DNA of 64,000 nucleotides. It comes from Acidovorax sp. Its GTDB lineage: Bacteria > Pseudomonadota > Gammaproteobacteria > Burkholderiales > Burkholderiaceae_C. Shown one piece after another: positions 42,504 through 53,231 of the stretch (within the stretch, counting starts at the first letter, position 1; each line of letters begins with the position of its first letter). The translations under genes and the position numbers were made by a program. The DNA lies in NCBI GenBank assembly GCA_031277855.1, contig JAITLO010000025.1, forward strand, positions 82,716 to 146,715, in the 5' to 3' direction. Under the pieces are notes generated by a model, which saw only the letters and a program-made list of their open reading frames with translations, had not been told where the DNA came from and made no database searches.

Positions 42504-43940
42504 TCATCCCCAGCGTTTGAGCAACGCCAAAATCTGGTCAAAGCGCGCGCCATAGGGGGGATACAGCCACTGCATGGCACTCCAGTGCCCTTGCAGGCAC
42601 ACGGACTTCTGGTGGCTGAAACGTAAAAAACCGTGTTCACCGTGGTAGGCGCCCCAGCCGCTGTCCCCCACGCCTCCAAAGGGCAGGTTTTCATGGGCCA
42701 CATGCAGCAAGGTGTCGTTGACGGTGACACCGCCACTCACGGTGCCGCGCAGCACCGCGTCACGCGCTTTTTCGTCCTTGCCGAACCAGTACAGCGCCAG
42801 GGGGCGCGGCCCTGCATTGATGGCGGCAATGGCATCGTCCAGCCGGTCATAGGGCACGACGGGCAGGATGGGGCCAAAAATTTCCTCCTGCATCAAGGCC
42901 ATATCGGGCTGCACATTCCACACCAGGGCGGGCGGCATCTGGCGCTGACTGGCATCGCCCCAGCCGGTGCTGGCCTCGCCGCTTTTTCCTGCTGCGGGGT
43001 CCAGCACCTGCACCTGGGCCCCTTGGGCCTGGGCCTGCTGCAGCAACTGGCGCAGGCGCAGCAGATGGCGCTGGTTGATGATGGCCGCATAGTCCGGATT
43101 GCCCACCACCCTGGGGTAGAGCCGGGCCACGGCCTGGCGGTATGCCTGCTCAAAAGCCAGTTCCTGGCCACGTGGCAGCAGCAGATAGTCAGGGGCAATA
43201 CAGGTCTGCCCGGCATTGAGCAGCTTGCCATGGGCCACGCGCAGCGCCGCCTGCTGCATATCGCAGTCGGTACCCAGAATGCAGGGGGATTTGCCCCCCA
43301 GCTCCAGCGTGGTGGGCGTCAGGTGCACGGCGGCAGCCTGGGCCACGCGCCGCCCCACGGCGGTGGAGCCGGTGAATACCAGGTGGTCAAAGGGCAGACC
43401 GGCAAACTGGGTGGACACATAGCTGTCGCCCTGCACCACACAAAACTCTTCCGGCGCAAAAAATTGCGCGACCACCGCCGCCAGTTGCGCCGCTGTATGC
43501 GGTGCTAACTCGCTGGGTTTGAGCATCACGCGGTTGCCCGCAGCCAGGGCCGCAATGGCGGGGCCCAGGGCCATCTGCAGCGGGTAATTCCAGGGGGCGA
43601 TGATGCCCACCACACCCAGAGGCTGGCGCTCGATACGCGCCCGCGCCGGCCAGAGCTGCAAAGGCGTCCAGACATGGCGTGGCCGCATCCAGCGCTCCAG
43701 CTTGCGCAGCGCCTGCTTGAGCTGGGTGCGCAGCACCAGCAGATCGGCAAACTCCGTCAACCGCACCGAACGCACGCCAAAGTCGGCCTGCACCGCCGCC
43801 GTGAGCACGGCGCCATGTTCGTCCAGCATGCGCTGCACACGCAGCAAGCGCTCCTTGCGCAGCATGGCGGGCACGGCCACCTGCTGACGGCTGGCCTGGT
43901 ATTGCAGCTCAAAAGCCTGTTGCAAAGCGGGAGAAGTCAT
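42504..43940 (-). CDS. Aldehyde dehydrogenase, coniferyl-aldehyde type
   Basis: 478 aa. NAD(P)-binding GIIAPWNYPLQMALGP, catalytic Glu in LELGGKSP and catalytic Cys in NAGQTCIAPDY. The sequences APDYLLLP, EEIFGPILPVVPY and HENLPFGGVGDSG are those of the coniferyl/long-chain aldehyde dehydrogenase subgroup (CalB-like, class 3 ALDH shape with a hydrophobic C-terminus). Oxidises aromatic or aliphatic aldehydes to acids; the substrate is not fixed by sequence. No lignin-type catabolic genes adjoin. Confidence 0.9.
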   Translation of the reverse strand: MTSPALQQAFELQYQASRQQVAVPAMLRKERLLRVQRMLDEHGAVLTAAVQADFGVRSVRLTEFADLLVLRTQLKQALRKLERWMRPRHVWTPLQLWPARARIERQPLGVVGIIAPWNYPLQMALGPAIAALAAGNRVMLKPSELAPHTAAQLAAVVAQFFAPEEFCVVQGDSYVSTQFAGLPFDHLVFTGSTAVGRRVAQAAAVHLTPTTLELGGKSPCILGTDCDMQQAALRVAHGKLLNAGQTCIAPDYLLLPRGQELAFEQAYRQAVARLYPRVVGNPDYAAIINQRHLLRLRQLLQQAQAQGAQVQVLDPAAGKSGEASTGWGDASQRQMPPALVWNVQPDMALMQEEIFGPILPVVPYDRLDDAIAAINAGPRPLALYWFGKDEKARDAVLRGTVSGGVTVNDTLLHVAHENLPFGGVGDSGWGAYHGEHGFLRFSHQKSVCLQGHWSAMQWLYPPYGARFDQILALLKRWG

Positions 43941-44047
43941 GCGCCGAAAATCCCTGCAAGAAAAGCATTACCGGGCGCCCAGGCCCGGAACCACAACGCA
44001 CTCAGTCAGCGCGTGTGAAAGAGGCTATAGACGCCATGCCGAAAGCC

Positions 44048-44083
44048 CCCTCACCCCAGCCCTCTCCCCTTCGGTGCAAGGGA
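44048..44083. repeat. Partial REP-like CCCTCACCCC/CCCTCTCCC element
   Basis: CCTCACCCCAGCCCTCTCCC followed by CTTCGGTGCAAGGGAG, related to the hairpin at 19769-19791. With stop-linked repeat copy 7 it fills the 306-bp gap 43941-44246. Confidence 0.5.
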
Positions 44084-44142
44084 GTCAAACCAAGGGCACG
44101 AGGCAGAGAGCTGACGTTGTCGCATGCAACGGCCCTTTCGCC

Positions 44143-44243
44143 AGGGCACCGCGCAAGGGCCGCCCCGCAGCGACGGTGCCGTCCCCCTCCCGCATTGCGC
44201 AGCAAAGCGAGAGAGGGGGAAGCCGCAAAGCGGCTCAGGGGGT
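44143..44243 (-). repeat. Stop-codon-linked repeat, copy 7
   Basis: On the minus strand CACCCCCTGAGCCGCTTTGC starts within a few bases of the stop of the small membrane protein. Stem AGCCGC-TTT-GCGGCT; a longer middle insert, then GGGGCGGCCCTTGCGCGGTG. Confidence 0.85.
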
Positions 44244-44246
44244 GCT

Positions 44247-44612
44247 TCACTTCACCTCACGTGCCTGCACATCGGTGACGTCACCAGCCACACTGGCCAG
44301 CACACCGCTGCGCTTGCTGCCAGATGCGGCGGCCTCGCTGCCGGCAGCGGTGGCGCTGGCCGAGCCTGCGGCCGCCCCCATGGCACTGGCCCAACGGTTG
44401 GCCTGGTGAAAGGCCCCGCCAGCACCAAAGCGCATGGGCATGACCCAGGGCGTCACGGGCCTGCCCGTGAGCTTGGCCCAGAGCGCGCGAGCGCCCCAGA
44501 CCAGGGCCAGCATGCCTGCCACCACCAGCAGCGACAGCACAAACACCGCAGCTGCCAGCAGCAAAAAGATGCGGGCGCCCCACTTGATGGCTGTGTGTGC
44601 GAAATTGTTCAA
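44247..44612 (-). CDS. Small membrane protein, function unknown
   Basis: 121 aa. One strong hydrophobic segment near the N-terminus (IFLLLAAAVFVLSLLVVAGMLALVW), then a short basic loop and an Ala/Ser/Gly-rich, probably disordered tail. No family recognised. 44 bp behind clpB on the same strand, so it could be read from the clpB heat-shock promoter. Confidence 0.65.
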   Translation of the reverse strand: MNNFAHTAIKWGARIFLLLAAAVFVLSLLVVAGMLALVWGARALWAKLTGRPVTPWVMPMRFGAGGAFHQANRWASAMGAAAGSASATAAGSEAAASGSKRSGVLASVAGDVTDVQAREVK

Positions 44613-44656
44613 AACATCACCTTTCTTGCATGCCAGGCCTGTGGTTCATGCACAGC

Positions 44657-47263
<2,607 letters not shown>

Positions 47264-47304
47264 GATGAAGGGCTCTCTCAACAGCAAAAATGGAACTGCT
47301 AGAC

Positions 47305-47332
47305 AGGTGGGGACATCTCGGCCACCTTCAAG
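47305..47332 (-). promoter_or_regulatory. Sigma-32 heat-shock promoter of clpB
   Basis: On the minus strand: -35 CTTGAA (47327-47332), 14-bp spacer, -10 CCCCACCT (47305-47312), against consensus CTTGAA-N13-15-CCCCATNT. Transcription would start near 47298, about 35 nt before the clpB ATG. The rest of the 352-bp gap up to 47512 has no recognised feature. Confidence 0.85.
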
Positions 47333-47512
47333 ATATTGCCCCATGCAGCCGCCCTTGTGCACCTGATCTGCATCAAGTCTCGCGTAGGAGAGCACGCCTT
47401 GTGCTCGCAATGCTGTACCCCAGAGAAAGAAGCGCGGAGGCGCAACAGGGCATATCCACCCCATACCACGGTCCTATCAGGGTGCTACACGCAAACAGGC
47501 TCGCTCCATACC

Positions 47513-47623
47513 AGGGCTGCCGCGCAAGGGCCTACGCCGGCCGCGCCGCCCCGCCGCGCTGCTGCCGTCCCCTCTCTCGCGCGCAGCGCGAGAGAGGGGG
47601 AAGCGGCGCAGCTGCTCAGGGGG
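47513..47623 (-). repeat. Stop-codon-linked repeat, copy 8 (overlaps a coding end)
   Basis: On the minus strand CACCCCCTGAGCAGCTGCG overlaps the end of the AraC gene; its TGA is the AraC stop (47616-47618). A CTCTCTCGCGC/GCGCGAGAGAG inner hairpin lies in the insert. Confidence 0.85.
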
Positions 47624-48524
47624 TGCGGGCCTCCTGCCACCGCACAAACTGCACCGGCGTCACCCCCCAATGGGCCTTGAAACAGCGCAGCAAATGGCTG
47701 GCGCTGGAAAAGCCGCAATCCATGGCCAAGGCCTGCAACGTAGGGGCTTGGCCCTTTGCCGTCAGCACTTTTCTTGCCCGAACCAAGCGCCGCTGCAGCA
47801 CCCAGGCATGGGGTGTACAGCCCATGCTGTGGCGAAACATGCGGGCAAAGTGGTATTCCGACAAACAGGCCACGCCAGCAAGCGCGGACAGGCTGAGTGC
47901 TTGGCTGTGCGGCAGATGCGCCTCCACATGCTCCAGCACCCTGCGCCGTGCCTGGGGAGAAAGGCCGCCCAATGGGCGCTGCGCAGCCTGGCTCTGCTGC
48001 GGCGTGGCCGAGCGCAACACCAGCTGGTCCAGCACCTGCTGGCTCAGCGCATCGGCCCACAGAGCGTCGCCAGGCTGGCTCCAGTCCAGCAATTGCAGCT
48101 GCTGGGCCCATTGCTGGTACAGCGGCTCCTGCGTATAGATTTGCGGCACCAGCGTGCGGGCGCGCGGCTCGGCATCCAGCAAGCGCACCACGCGGTCGGC
48201 CCAGGCCAGATCCGAGACATAAAGGTGCAGAAACTGCACTGCCTCCCCCACCACCCAGTGGGACTCATGGGCCACAGGCAGCACACAGCTGCGCCCCGGC
48301 GCCCCCAGGGCCTGGGGTTGCAGCTTGAGGCGCGAACCATGGCCACCCGCCAGATAGACCGACAGCGTGTGGTGGCCTTGCTGGGCATAGCGCACCTCAT
48401 CGTTCTGGTTGCTCCAGACCGCCAGCTCCAGCCCATCGCCCAGGCTGGCACGGCGCTGCAGCTGGGCCTTGGAGCGGCCCAGCACCTGGCTGAGATGGCA
48501 AGCGGGCGGCTGCGGGCTGGTCAT
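47616..48524 (-). CDS. AraC-family transcriptional regulator
   Basis: 302 aa. The N-terminal effector half contains GHHTLSVYLAGG and a cupin-like stretch. The C-terminal pair of HTH motifs has ALSLSALAGVACLSEYHFARMF and TLQALAMDCGFSSASHLLRCFK, ending GVTPVQFVRW. Divergent from the EamA exporter, a common arrangement in which the regulator controls the exporter, but a MITE now lies between them. The last codons come from the stop-linked repeat. Confidence 0.92.
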   Translation of the reverse strand: MTSPQPPACHLSQVLGRSKAQLQRRASLGDGLELAVWSNQNDEVRYAQQGHHTLSVYLAGGHGSRLKLQPQALGAPGRSCVLPVAHESHWVVGEAVQFLHLYVSDLAWADRVVRLLDAEPRARTLVPQIYTQEPLYQQWAQQLQLLDWSQPGDALWADALSQQVLDQLVLRSATPQQSQAAQRPLGGLSPQARRRVLEHVEAHLPHSQALSLSALAGVACLSEYHFARMFRHSMGCTPHAWVLQRRLVRARKVLTAKGQAPTLQALAMDCGFSSASHLLRCFKAHWGVTPVQFVRWQEARTP

Positions 48525-48663
48525 GGCGCTATTTTCGCGCCGCGCACCACGGCCCTGACAGGGGCGGGCACAAAACCGCAGGAATCTGCCATGCCAGGTG
48601 GCTTTTCGCGCGCATCATCGGCGGCGTTTTTCGCGGCCCTGGCCGCCTTCTTGTCGGATCTAA

Positions 48664-48681
48664 ATGATGACGATGTTCTTA
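48664..48681 (+). other. Stranded ancestral start of the EamA gene
   Basis: ATG-ATG-ACG-ATG-TTC-TTA: three in-frame ATGs followed by the TTA that is duplicated beyond the MITE. Joining this directly to TATGCCCTGG at 48951 gives Met-Met-Thr-Met-Phe-Leu-Tyr-Ala-Leu, in frame with the exporter. The insertion (266 bp plus 3-bp duplication) breaks this frame. Confidence 0.75.
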
Positions 48682-48947
48682 GAGCGTGTTCACGATCTCC
48701 TCGCGGCGCGCCAGCGTCTTTGCGGGATGGGATACAAGGCGCGATACCGCAGCAATAGCCGTGCTATTGCGAGGATTCGCAACGCCGTAGACCGCCCGCA
48801 AAGGCCCTGGCCCGAAGGGTTGGAGCGAAATCGGGCGATTTCTTCGCGCTGTCTCTTGCTTGCACACTGGTGCAAGCTACGCCCCATCGACTCGAACTCA
48901 TCCCGATTGCGCTCCAACGCGCCTGCGTAGAGATCATGAACACGCTC
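48682..48947. mobile_element. 266-bp MITE with TTA target duplication
   Basis: Ends GAGCGTGTTCACGATCTC (48682-48699) and GAGATCATGAACACGCTC (48930-48947) are inverted repeats with 17 of 18 matches and weaker similarity further in. TTA flanks both sides (48679-48681, 48948-48950). An internal inverted repeat pairs 48830-48845 with 48902-48917. No transposase is encoded. The 3-bp TNA-type duplication and GAG-start termini fit mobilisation by an IS5-family (IS1031-like) transposase in trans. Confidence 0.85.
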
Positions 48948-49829
48948 TTATATGCCCTGGTCGTACTGATCTGGGGCTCCACCTGGCTGGCCTTGAAGCT
49001 GCAGCTTGGGGCGGTGCCGGTGGAAATTTCGATTGCCTACCGCTTTGCGCTGGCAGCGCTGCTGATGTTTGCCTGGCTGCTGCTCTCGCGCCAGTGGCGT
49101 GTGCCGCGCGGCCCCGCCATCCCCCGTGTGCTGAGCCAAGGCCTGTGCCTGTTCAGCCTGAACTTTGTCTGCTTTATGTATGCCAGCGAAACCCTGGCCA
49201 GCGGCCTGGCGGCCGTGGTGTTCTCCACCGCCAGCATCTGGAATGCGCTGCTGGCGCGCCTGGTCTACGGCCGCCGCCTGGCACCCCATGTGCTGACCGG
49301 CAGCCTGCTGGGCCTGGGCGGCCTGGTGCTGCTGTTCTGGCCCGAGCTGCAGCATGGCGCCCATGCCAGCTGGAGCGGGCTGCTGTGGGCCTTGGCCGGT
49401 ACGCTGTGCTTTTCCTGCGGGAATATGCTGTCGGCCTCCTTGCAGAAGCTGGGCTACAAACCGCTGCACACCAATGCCTGGGGCATGCTGGCCGGCACGC
49501 TGCTGCTGACGGCCTATGCCTTGATCGCCGGCCTGCCCTGGACCTTCGACACCCGCCCGGAATATGCGATGGGCCTGCTGTACCTGGCCATTCCCGGCTC
49601 GGTGATTGCCTTTACCGCCTACCTGACCCTGGTGGGCCGGATGGGCCCGGAAAAAGCGGCCTATGCCACGGTACTGTTCCCCATTGTGGCGCTGAATATC
49701 TCGGCCATCTGGGAAGGCTATGTCTGGACCCCGCTGGCCGTACTGGGCCTGCTGCTGACGCTGGCCGGCAATGTGCTGGTCTTCAGGCCACCGCGTTGGC
49801 TGCAACATCAGCAAGCTCAAAAAGCATAG
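48936..49829 (+). CDS. EamA-family (DMT) exporter with MITE-derived start codon
   Basis: 297 aa, ten hydrophobic helices in two EamA repeats, opening YALVVLIWGSTWLALKLQLG, the usual family N-terminus. The ATG at 48936 and the first four codons (Met-Asn-Thr-Leu) lie in the right terminal repeat of the MITE. The original start was probably at 48664-48673, left of the element. GTAGAGATC before the ATG gives only a weak Shine-Dalgarno. Substrate unknown; likely export of a metabolite under the divergent AraC regulator. A short hairpin (AAAGCAT/ATGCTTT, 49821-49842) overlaps its end, before moaE. Confidence 0.88.
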   Translation: MNTLLYALVVLIWGSTWLALKLQLGAVPVEISIAYRFALAALLMFAWLLLSRQWRVPRGPAIPRVLSQGLCLFSLNFVCFMYASETLASGLAAVVFSTASIWNALLARLVYGRRLAPHVLTGSLLGLGGLVLLFWPELQHGAHASWSGLLWALAGTLCFSCGNMLSASLQKLGYKPLHTNAWGMLAGTLLLTAYALIAGLPWTFDTRPEYAMGLLYLAIPGSVIAFTAYLTLVGRMGPEKAAYATVLFPIVALNISAIWEGYVWTPLAVLGLLLTLAGNVLVFRPPRWLQHQQAQKA

Positions 49830-49866
49830 CTACCCATGCTTTACTTATCTGCGGCTACAGCAGTTT

Positions 49867-50358
49867 TTATGCTGCGGGTGTTCTCCAACGTGCCAGGGCC
49901 TGCTCATCGCTGACGCGCGCATCCACCCAACGTGCGCCCTGGGCGGTCTGCTCTTTTTTCCAGAACGGGGCTTCGGACTTCAGATAGTCCATGATGAATT
50001 CGCAGGCCTCAAAGCTGCTACCGCGGTGGGCCGAGGTCACGGCCACCAGCACAATCTGGTCCATGGGCTGCAAGGGCCCTACGCGGTGGATGACGCGGGC
50101 GCCATGGATGCCAAAGCGGGCCACGGCGCGGTCGATGATGGCCTCTATGCTTTTTTCCGTCATGCCGGGGTAGTGCTCCAGCTCCATGGCGGAAACCGCA
50201 TCGCCCTCGTTGCGATTGCGTACCGTCCCCACAAAGCTGCAGACCGCGCCCACTCCGGCATCGCCGGCGCGCAGGGCCGCAATTTCGGCGCTCAGGTCAA
50301 AGTCCTGGGTCTGTATGACCACGCGTGCGGTGGCGGGAGAAGTGGCTGTAATCGACAT
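49867..50358 (-). CDS. moaE: Molybdopterin synthase catalytic subunit
   Basis: 163 aa. MoaE landmarks: GAVCSFVGTVRNRNEGDAV, LEHYPGMTEK, HRVGPL, VAVTSAHR and the active-site Lys region YLKSEAPFWKKE. With MoaD it adds the dithiolene sulfurs to precursor Z in molybdenum cofactor synthesis. Its partner moaD is 6 kb away on the same strand, beyond an unrelated block of genes. Confidence 0.96.
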   Translation of the reverse strand: MSITATSPATARVVIQTQDFDLSAEIAALRAGDAGVGAVCSFVGTVRNRNEGDAVSAMELEHYPGMTEKSIEAIIDRAVARFGIHGARVIHRVGPLQPMDQIVLVAVTSAHRGSSFEACEFIMDYLKSEAPFWKKEQTAQGARWVDARVSDEQALARWRTPAA

Positions 50359-50472
50359 GCACTGCATTGTGGCAGCAGCCGGCCCGGGCAAAACCCGCCC
50401 TTGCCCATGCCACTGCAGCTCGCGGTAGCATTGCCGCCCCGGGGCTGCAGCCCCGCCCGCATTTTGATTTGC

Positions 50473-50727
50473 ATGGCCACCGAAACCATACACACCCTGG
50501 AGTACATGCTCTACCCCTCGCCACGCAACGAGCACCGCGTGATCTTTGAGCACCAGAGCTTTGTGCCCCATATGTACACCCTGATCCACCTGCCCGACTA
50601 CGGCTTTCGCGGCAAGGCCACGCTGTTTTCTGCCCAGCGCAAAAGCGATGGCAAGCAGGGTCAGTTGGTGACCTGCGAGCTGGCCGAAGACCTGGCGCGC
50701 TTTGAGCGCCTGTTCGAGGCCGATTGA
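50473..50727 (+). CDS. Hypothetical 84-aa protein
   Basis: Begins MATETIHTLEYMLYPSPRN and contains RVIFEHQSFVPHMYTLIHLP and RFERLFEAD. Small soluble alpha/beta protein, no motif recognised. Followed after 22 bp by another small gene on the same strand, so likely a pair. Confidence 0.6.
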   Translation: MATETIHTLEYMLYPSPRNEHRVIFEHQSFVPHMYTLIHLPDYGFRGKATLFSAQRKSDGKQGQLVTCELAEDLARFERLFEAD

Positions 50728-50749
50728 GCCGGCTGCAGCAAAGACGCCC

Positions 50750-51076
50750 ATGGACGACACCAGCCAGATCCAGCCCCCTCCCAGTTTTGTCGAACTGTTC
50801 CGCGACCGCGCCGGCCGCATACGCACGCCGCTGGCCGAGGTGGTGCAGCGCTACGAGCTGTGCGAAGACCTGGCCTGCCACCTGGTGGAACAGGCGCAAA
50901 CCCTTTACTACAGCGGCAACTCCAGCGAAGAAGGCGTGCTGCTGGGCTTTTATGCCGGGCTGGCTGACGAGGGCTCGGTGGTCAGTACTGCGGAAGCCGG
51001 CTGGGTGATTCAACGCCTGGCCGAGCTGCTGGAATGGCGTGCGCCGCAGCTGCCACAAGGCGAGCAAGCCAGCTGA
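50750..51076 (+). CDS. Hypothetical 108-aa protein
   Basis: From ATG 50750. Helical, acidic (VVQRYELCEDLACHLVEQAQ, AGWVIQRLAELLEWRAP). No signal or membrane helix. It forms a plausible two-gene unit with the preceding small gene. Family not recognised. Confidence 0.6.
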   Translation: MDDTSQIQPPPSFVELFRDRAGRIRTPLAEVVQRYELCEDLACHLVEQAQTLYYSGNSSEEGVLLGFYAGLADEGSVVSTAEAGWVIQRLAELLEWRAPQLPQGEQAS

Positions 51077-51135
51077 TCGCGGCACCCGTCCAGCTTCCCC
51101 TTGCCCCCAAGAGGCCCCGCTCAAAGAGGTCCAGC

Positions 51136-51636
51136 TCAAGCAGCTGTCTGCAGCGCACGCAGCCGCTGCCAGCTCAATACCCGCCAAGCTTCTGTGCCAT
51201 AGCCGGCCACCAGATCATGGTCTATGGAGGCCCAGGCAGCATCCTGCGGGTCCAGCCCCAGGGCCTCAATGAATGGTGCCTGCACCATAAAACATTGGCG
51301 CCGGTAGGGCAGCAGAAAACCGCCCTCTTGCCGCAGCGCGGCCTGTGCCTCGGCATGGTTGCTGAACCAGATGTGCAGCAAGATGCCTGTGCCTGCCGCA
51401 TGCCAGAAGCCGCCCATATCCTCGCCCAATGCAGCCTGACCGGACAGCACATGGCGTGCATGCTCCCAGTCGGCAAAGCCGGCCTCACGGGCCACTGCAT
51501 GCAGGGCATCGCGCAGACGGGTTGCACCGGCCTGGCCTTCTCGCCGGGCCCGGTTCAAGCGCACGCGGGCACGCACCTTGAGCTCGTCGACCAAGGCCTG
51601 GTGCGGCATCGCTCTGGGTACAGCCATGGTATTCAT
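51136..51636 (-). CDS. Hypothetical protein in a MarR/GIY-YIG cassette
   Basis: 166 aa from ATG 51636, overlapping the stop of the MarR-like gene (ATGA). The N-terminal third is basic (LKVRARVRLNRARREGQAG) and may bind nucleic acid. It continues with LHAVAREAGFADWEHARHVL, and with an aromatic middle (GGFWHAAGTGILLHIWFSN). Family unknown. The tight overlaps with the two upstream genes indicate a three-gene unit. Confidence 0.65.
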   Translation of the reverse strand: MNTMAVPRAMPHQALVDELKVRARVRLNRARREGQAGATRLRDALHAVAREAGFADWEHARHVLSGQAALGEDMGGFWHAAGTGILLHIWFSNHAEAQAALRQEGGFLLPYRRQCFMVQAPFIEALGLDPQDAAWASIDHDLVAGYGTEAWRVLSWQRLRALQTAA

Positions 51637-52067
51637 AGCCTGCCTCCCACCGGCGTAGCCAGCCGCTCCAGCAGTTGCTGGCAAGCAGCCAGTGCGGATG
51701 CATCCGCACCCAGCGCCCGCACCGCCTGCTCGTAGACAGCCTGCGTGGTGCGCTGCGCCTCGGCCTGCAGCTGGCGGCCCACCGGGCGCAGCCGCACCAG
51801 GCCATAGGAGCGCTCCAACAGACCGGTTTTTTCCATGGGCAACAGCTGGCGCAGCAGGGCTGCGGGCTTTTGCAGCAGCACCCTGGCCAGGGCGGGCAGG
51901 GACAGGCCCTCTGCCTCCTGCGCCAAGGCCTGCAACAGCTGGTAGTCGGCCAGGTTCAGCCCATGCCAGTCGCCCAGGCGCTCATCCAGGCGCTGCTGCA
52001 GCACGGCCTGGGCGCGCTGCAAGCTGGCGCCAAAGTGCAGGGCATGGACCACGGTGTCGGTGCTCAT
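51633..52067 (-). CDS. MarR-like winged-helix regulator
   Basis: 144 aa from ATG 52067. Helical dimerisation ends around a winged-helix core: LADYQLLQALAQEAEGLSLPALARVLLQ is the HTH, and LLERSYGLVRLRPVGRQLQAEAQ the wing and following helix. Its start overlaps the upstream gene's stop and its stop overlaps the downstream gene's start, both by ATGA. Probably represses its own operon. Confidence 0.75.
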   Translation of the reverse strand: MSTDTVVHALHFGASLQRAQAVLQQRLDERLGDWHGLNLADYQLLQALAQEAEGLSLPALARVLLQKPAALLRQLLPMEKTGLLERSYGLVRLRPVGRQLQAEAQRTTQAVYEQAVRALGADASALAACQQLLERLATPVGGRL

Positions 52068-52450
52068 GGCTGGCCTCCTGTGGCAGCGGGCACGGGCTGC
52101 AGCTCGGCTTGCAACTCTGACTGCCATAGCGCCAGCAAGGTCTGCAGCTCGGCCTCGTAGTCGAAGTCAGGGTCGGCGCGCTCCTTGACGCGGTCCAGCA
52201 CCTCAAAGCGAAAGGCGGCCTCGCCGTGGCGAACCCAGGCCTGGCGCAACTCCGCATCGCGCGGCAGGCCGGTGCTGAGCTCAAACCGTATGCGGTTGAG
52301 CATGCCATCCACATTGCGGCTGGCACCCAGGCGCAGCAAACCTGCGGCCTCGCAGCGCACAGCGTAAATACCCAAAGGGGGGAAGGATTGCTTGTAGTCC
52401 CGCACCAAGGCGCGCCGCGCCTGTTGGGAAAGCAAAAGAGAACTTGTCAT
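52064..52450 (-). CDS. GIY-YIG nuclease-like protein
   Basis: 128 aa from ATG 52450. FPPLGIYAVRCEAAGLLRLGASRNVDGMLNRIRFEL matches the start of a GIY-YIG fold: GIY is intact but the YIG element is replaced by RLG, so catalysis may be lost or altered. Later parts (AFRFEVLDRVKER) fit the conserved Glu-bearing helix only loosely. First gene of the overlapping unit with the MarR-like regulator and the 166-aa protein. Confidence 0.65.
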   Translation of the reverse strand: MTSSLLLSQQARRALVRDYKQSFPPLGIYAVRCEAAGLLRLGASRNVDGMLNRIRFELSTGLPRDAELRQAWVRHGEAAFRFEVLDRVKERADPDFDYEAELQTLLALWQSELQAELQPVPAATGGQP

Positions 52451-52743
52451 GACAGTGCTCCGGGTTGCGTGCACAGCCCCCCGCGCTGGGCCCGTACGGC
52501 AACCATGGTCTGTCAAGAACATGTGTGATTTGTAAAACAGGGGTGAGAGCCTCTTGTGCGGGCAGGCGCCCCCTTGGCACCTGAGGCTTGCATTGTAGGG
52601 GCACATGAAAAAGGCTGCAGCCGCTGCCCCCTGCCGCCCCGCACTCCATGGATGAAAAAATTATCAATGGGAAACAGTATTCGGGCTGTGTTCGCTATGC
52701 TCAGCTTCCGGCCTTCAAAGGGCTTGCGTACTTCACTTTCACC

Positions 52744-53223
52744 ATGTCCTCTATGTCCATGCCCCGCACCCTCGCCTCTTTGCTGCTGCTGTACCCCTTG
52801 CTCTTCGGGAGTCTGAACGCCCAGGCAGAGTCCAGCGGGGTGCTGGCGCTTGGCTCGTCCGGCAGCAGCAGTGCGATCAGCAAAAGTTCGGAAGAAAGCT
52901 CCAACAGCTCCAAAAGCTCCACCCAAAAAGTCGCCCAAGGCCCTTATGAAGTCACGGCCGTGGCCGTGGCCACAGACAATCCCGACGCGCTGCGCCTCAC
53001 CCTGCATGCCTTGCAAGCCGACGCCGAGGACTTCGAGCTGACCCTGCCACGCCAAATCGCCGAGCAAAACCAGATTGCCGTGCGCAGCGTGATCGAAGCC
53101 ACTGCACGCGAGTACGGCCTGGCCTTTGCCCTGCGCGACACGGCGGGCGGCACCCGCACCTTTTTTCTGGTACTTGAAGACGAGTGGCACAAGGAGCTCG
53201 ACAACCGCCTTGTAACGCTTTGA
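52744..53223 (+). CDS. Secreted hypothetical protein with Ser-rich linker
   Basis: 159 aa from ATG 52744 (ATGs at 52753 and 52759 also in frame). Signal peptide TLASLLLLYPLLFGSLNAQAE, then a Ser-rich linker (GSSGSSSAISKSSEESSNSS), then a folded part with ALRLTLHALQADAEDFELTL and a basic/acidic end. Periplasmic. 8 bp before the DUF2145 gene, so the two are probably made together. No family recognised. Confidence 0.65.
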   Translation: MSSMSMPRTLASLLLLYPLLFGSLNAQAESSGVLALGSSGSSSAISKSSEESSNSSKSSTQKVAQGPYEVTAVAVATDNPDALRLTLHALQADAEDFELTLPRQIAEQNQIAVRSVIEATAREYGLAFALRDTAGGTRTFFLVLEDEWHKELDNRLVTL

Positions 53224-53231
53224 GTCACACC

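Noticed and set aside
44048..44243. Possible CRISPR-like or tandem repeat tract
   Set aside because: No regular spacer/repeat pattern; it is a REP-like fragment followed by one stop-linked repeat.
47264..47464. 67-codon N-terminal extension of ClpB
   Set aside because: It overlaps the sigma-32 promoter and precedes the universally conserved [11 protein letters not shown] start.
48591..48758. 55-aa ORF with a good SD upstream of and into the MITE (MPGGFSRASSAAFFAAL...)
   Set aside because: It runs out of frame into the element and has no recognisable homologue; removing the element gives no sensible extension. The in-frame ATGs at 48664-48673 explain the region better.
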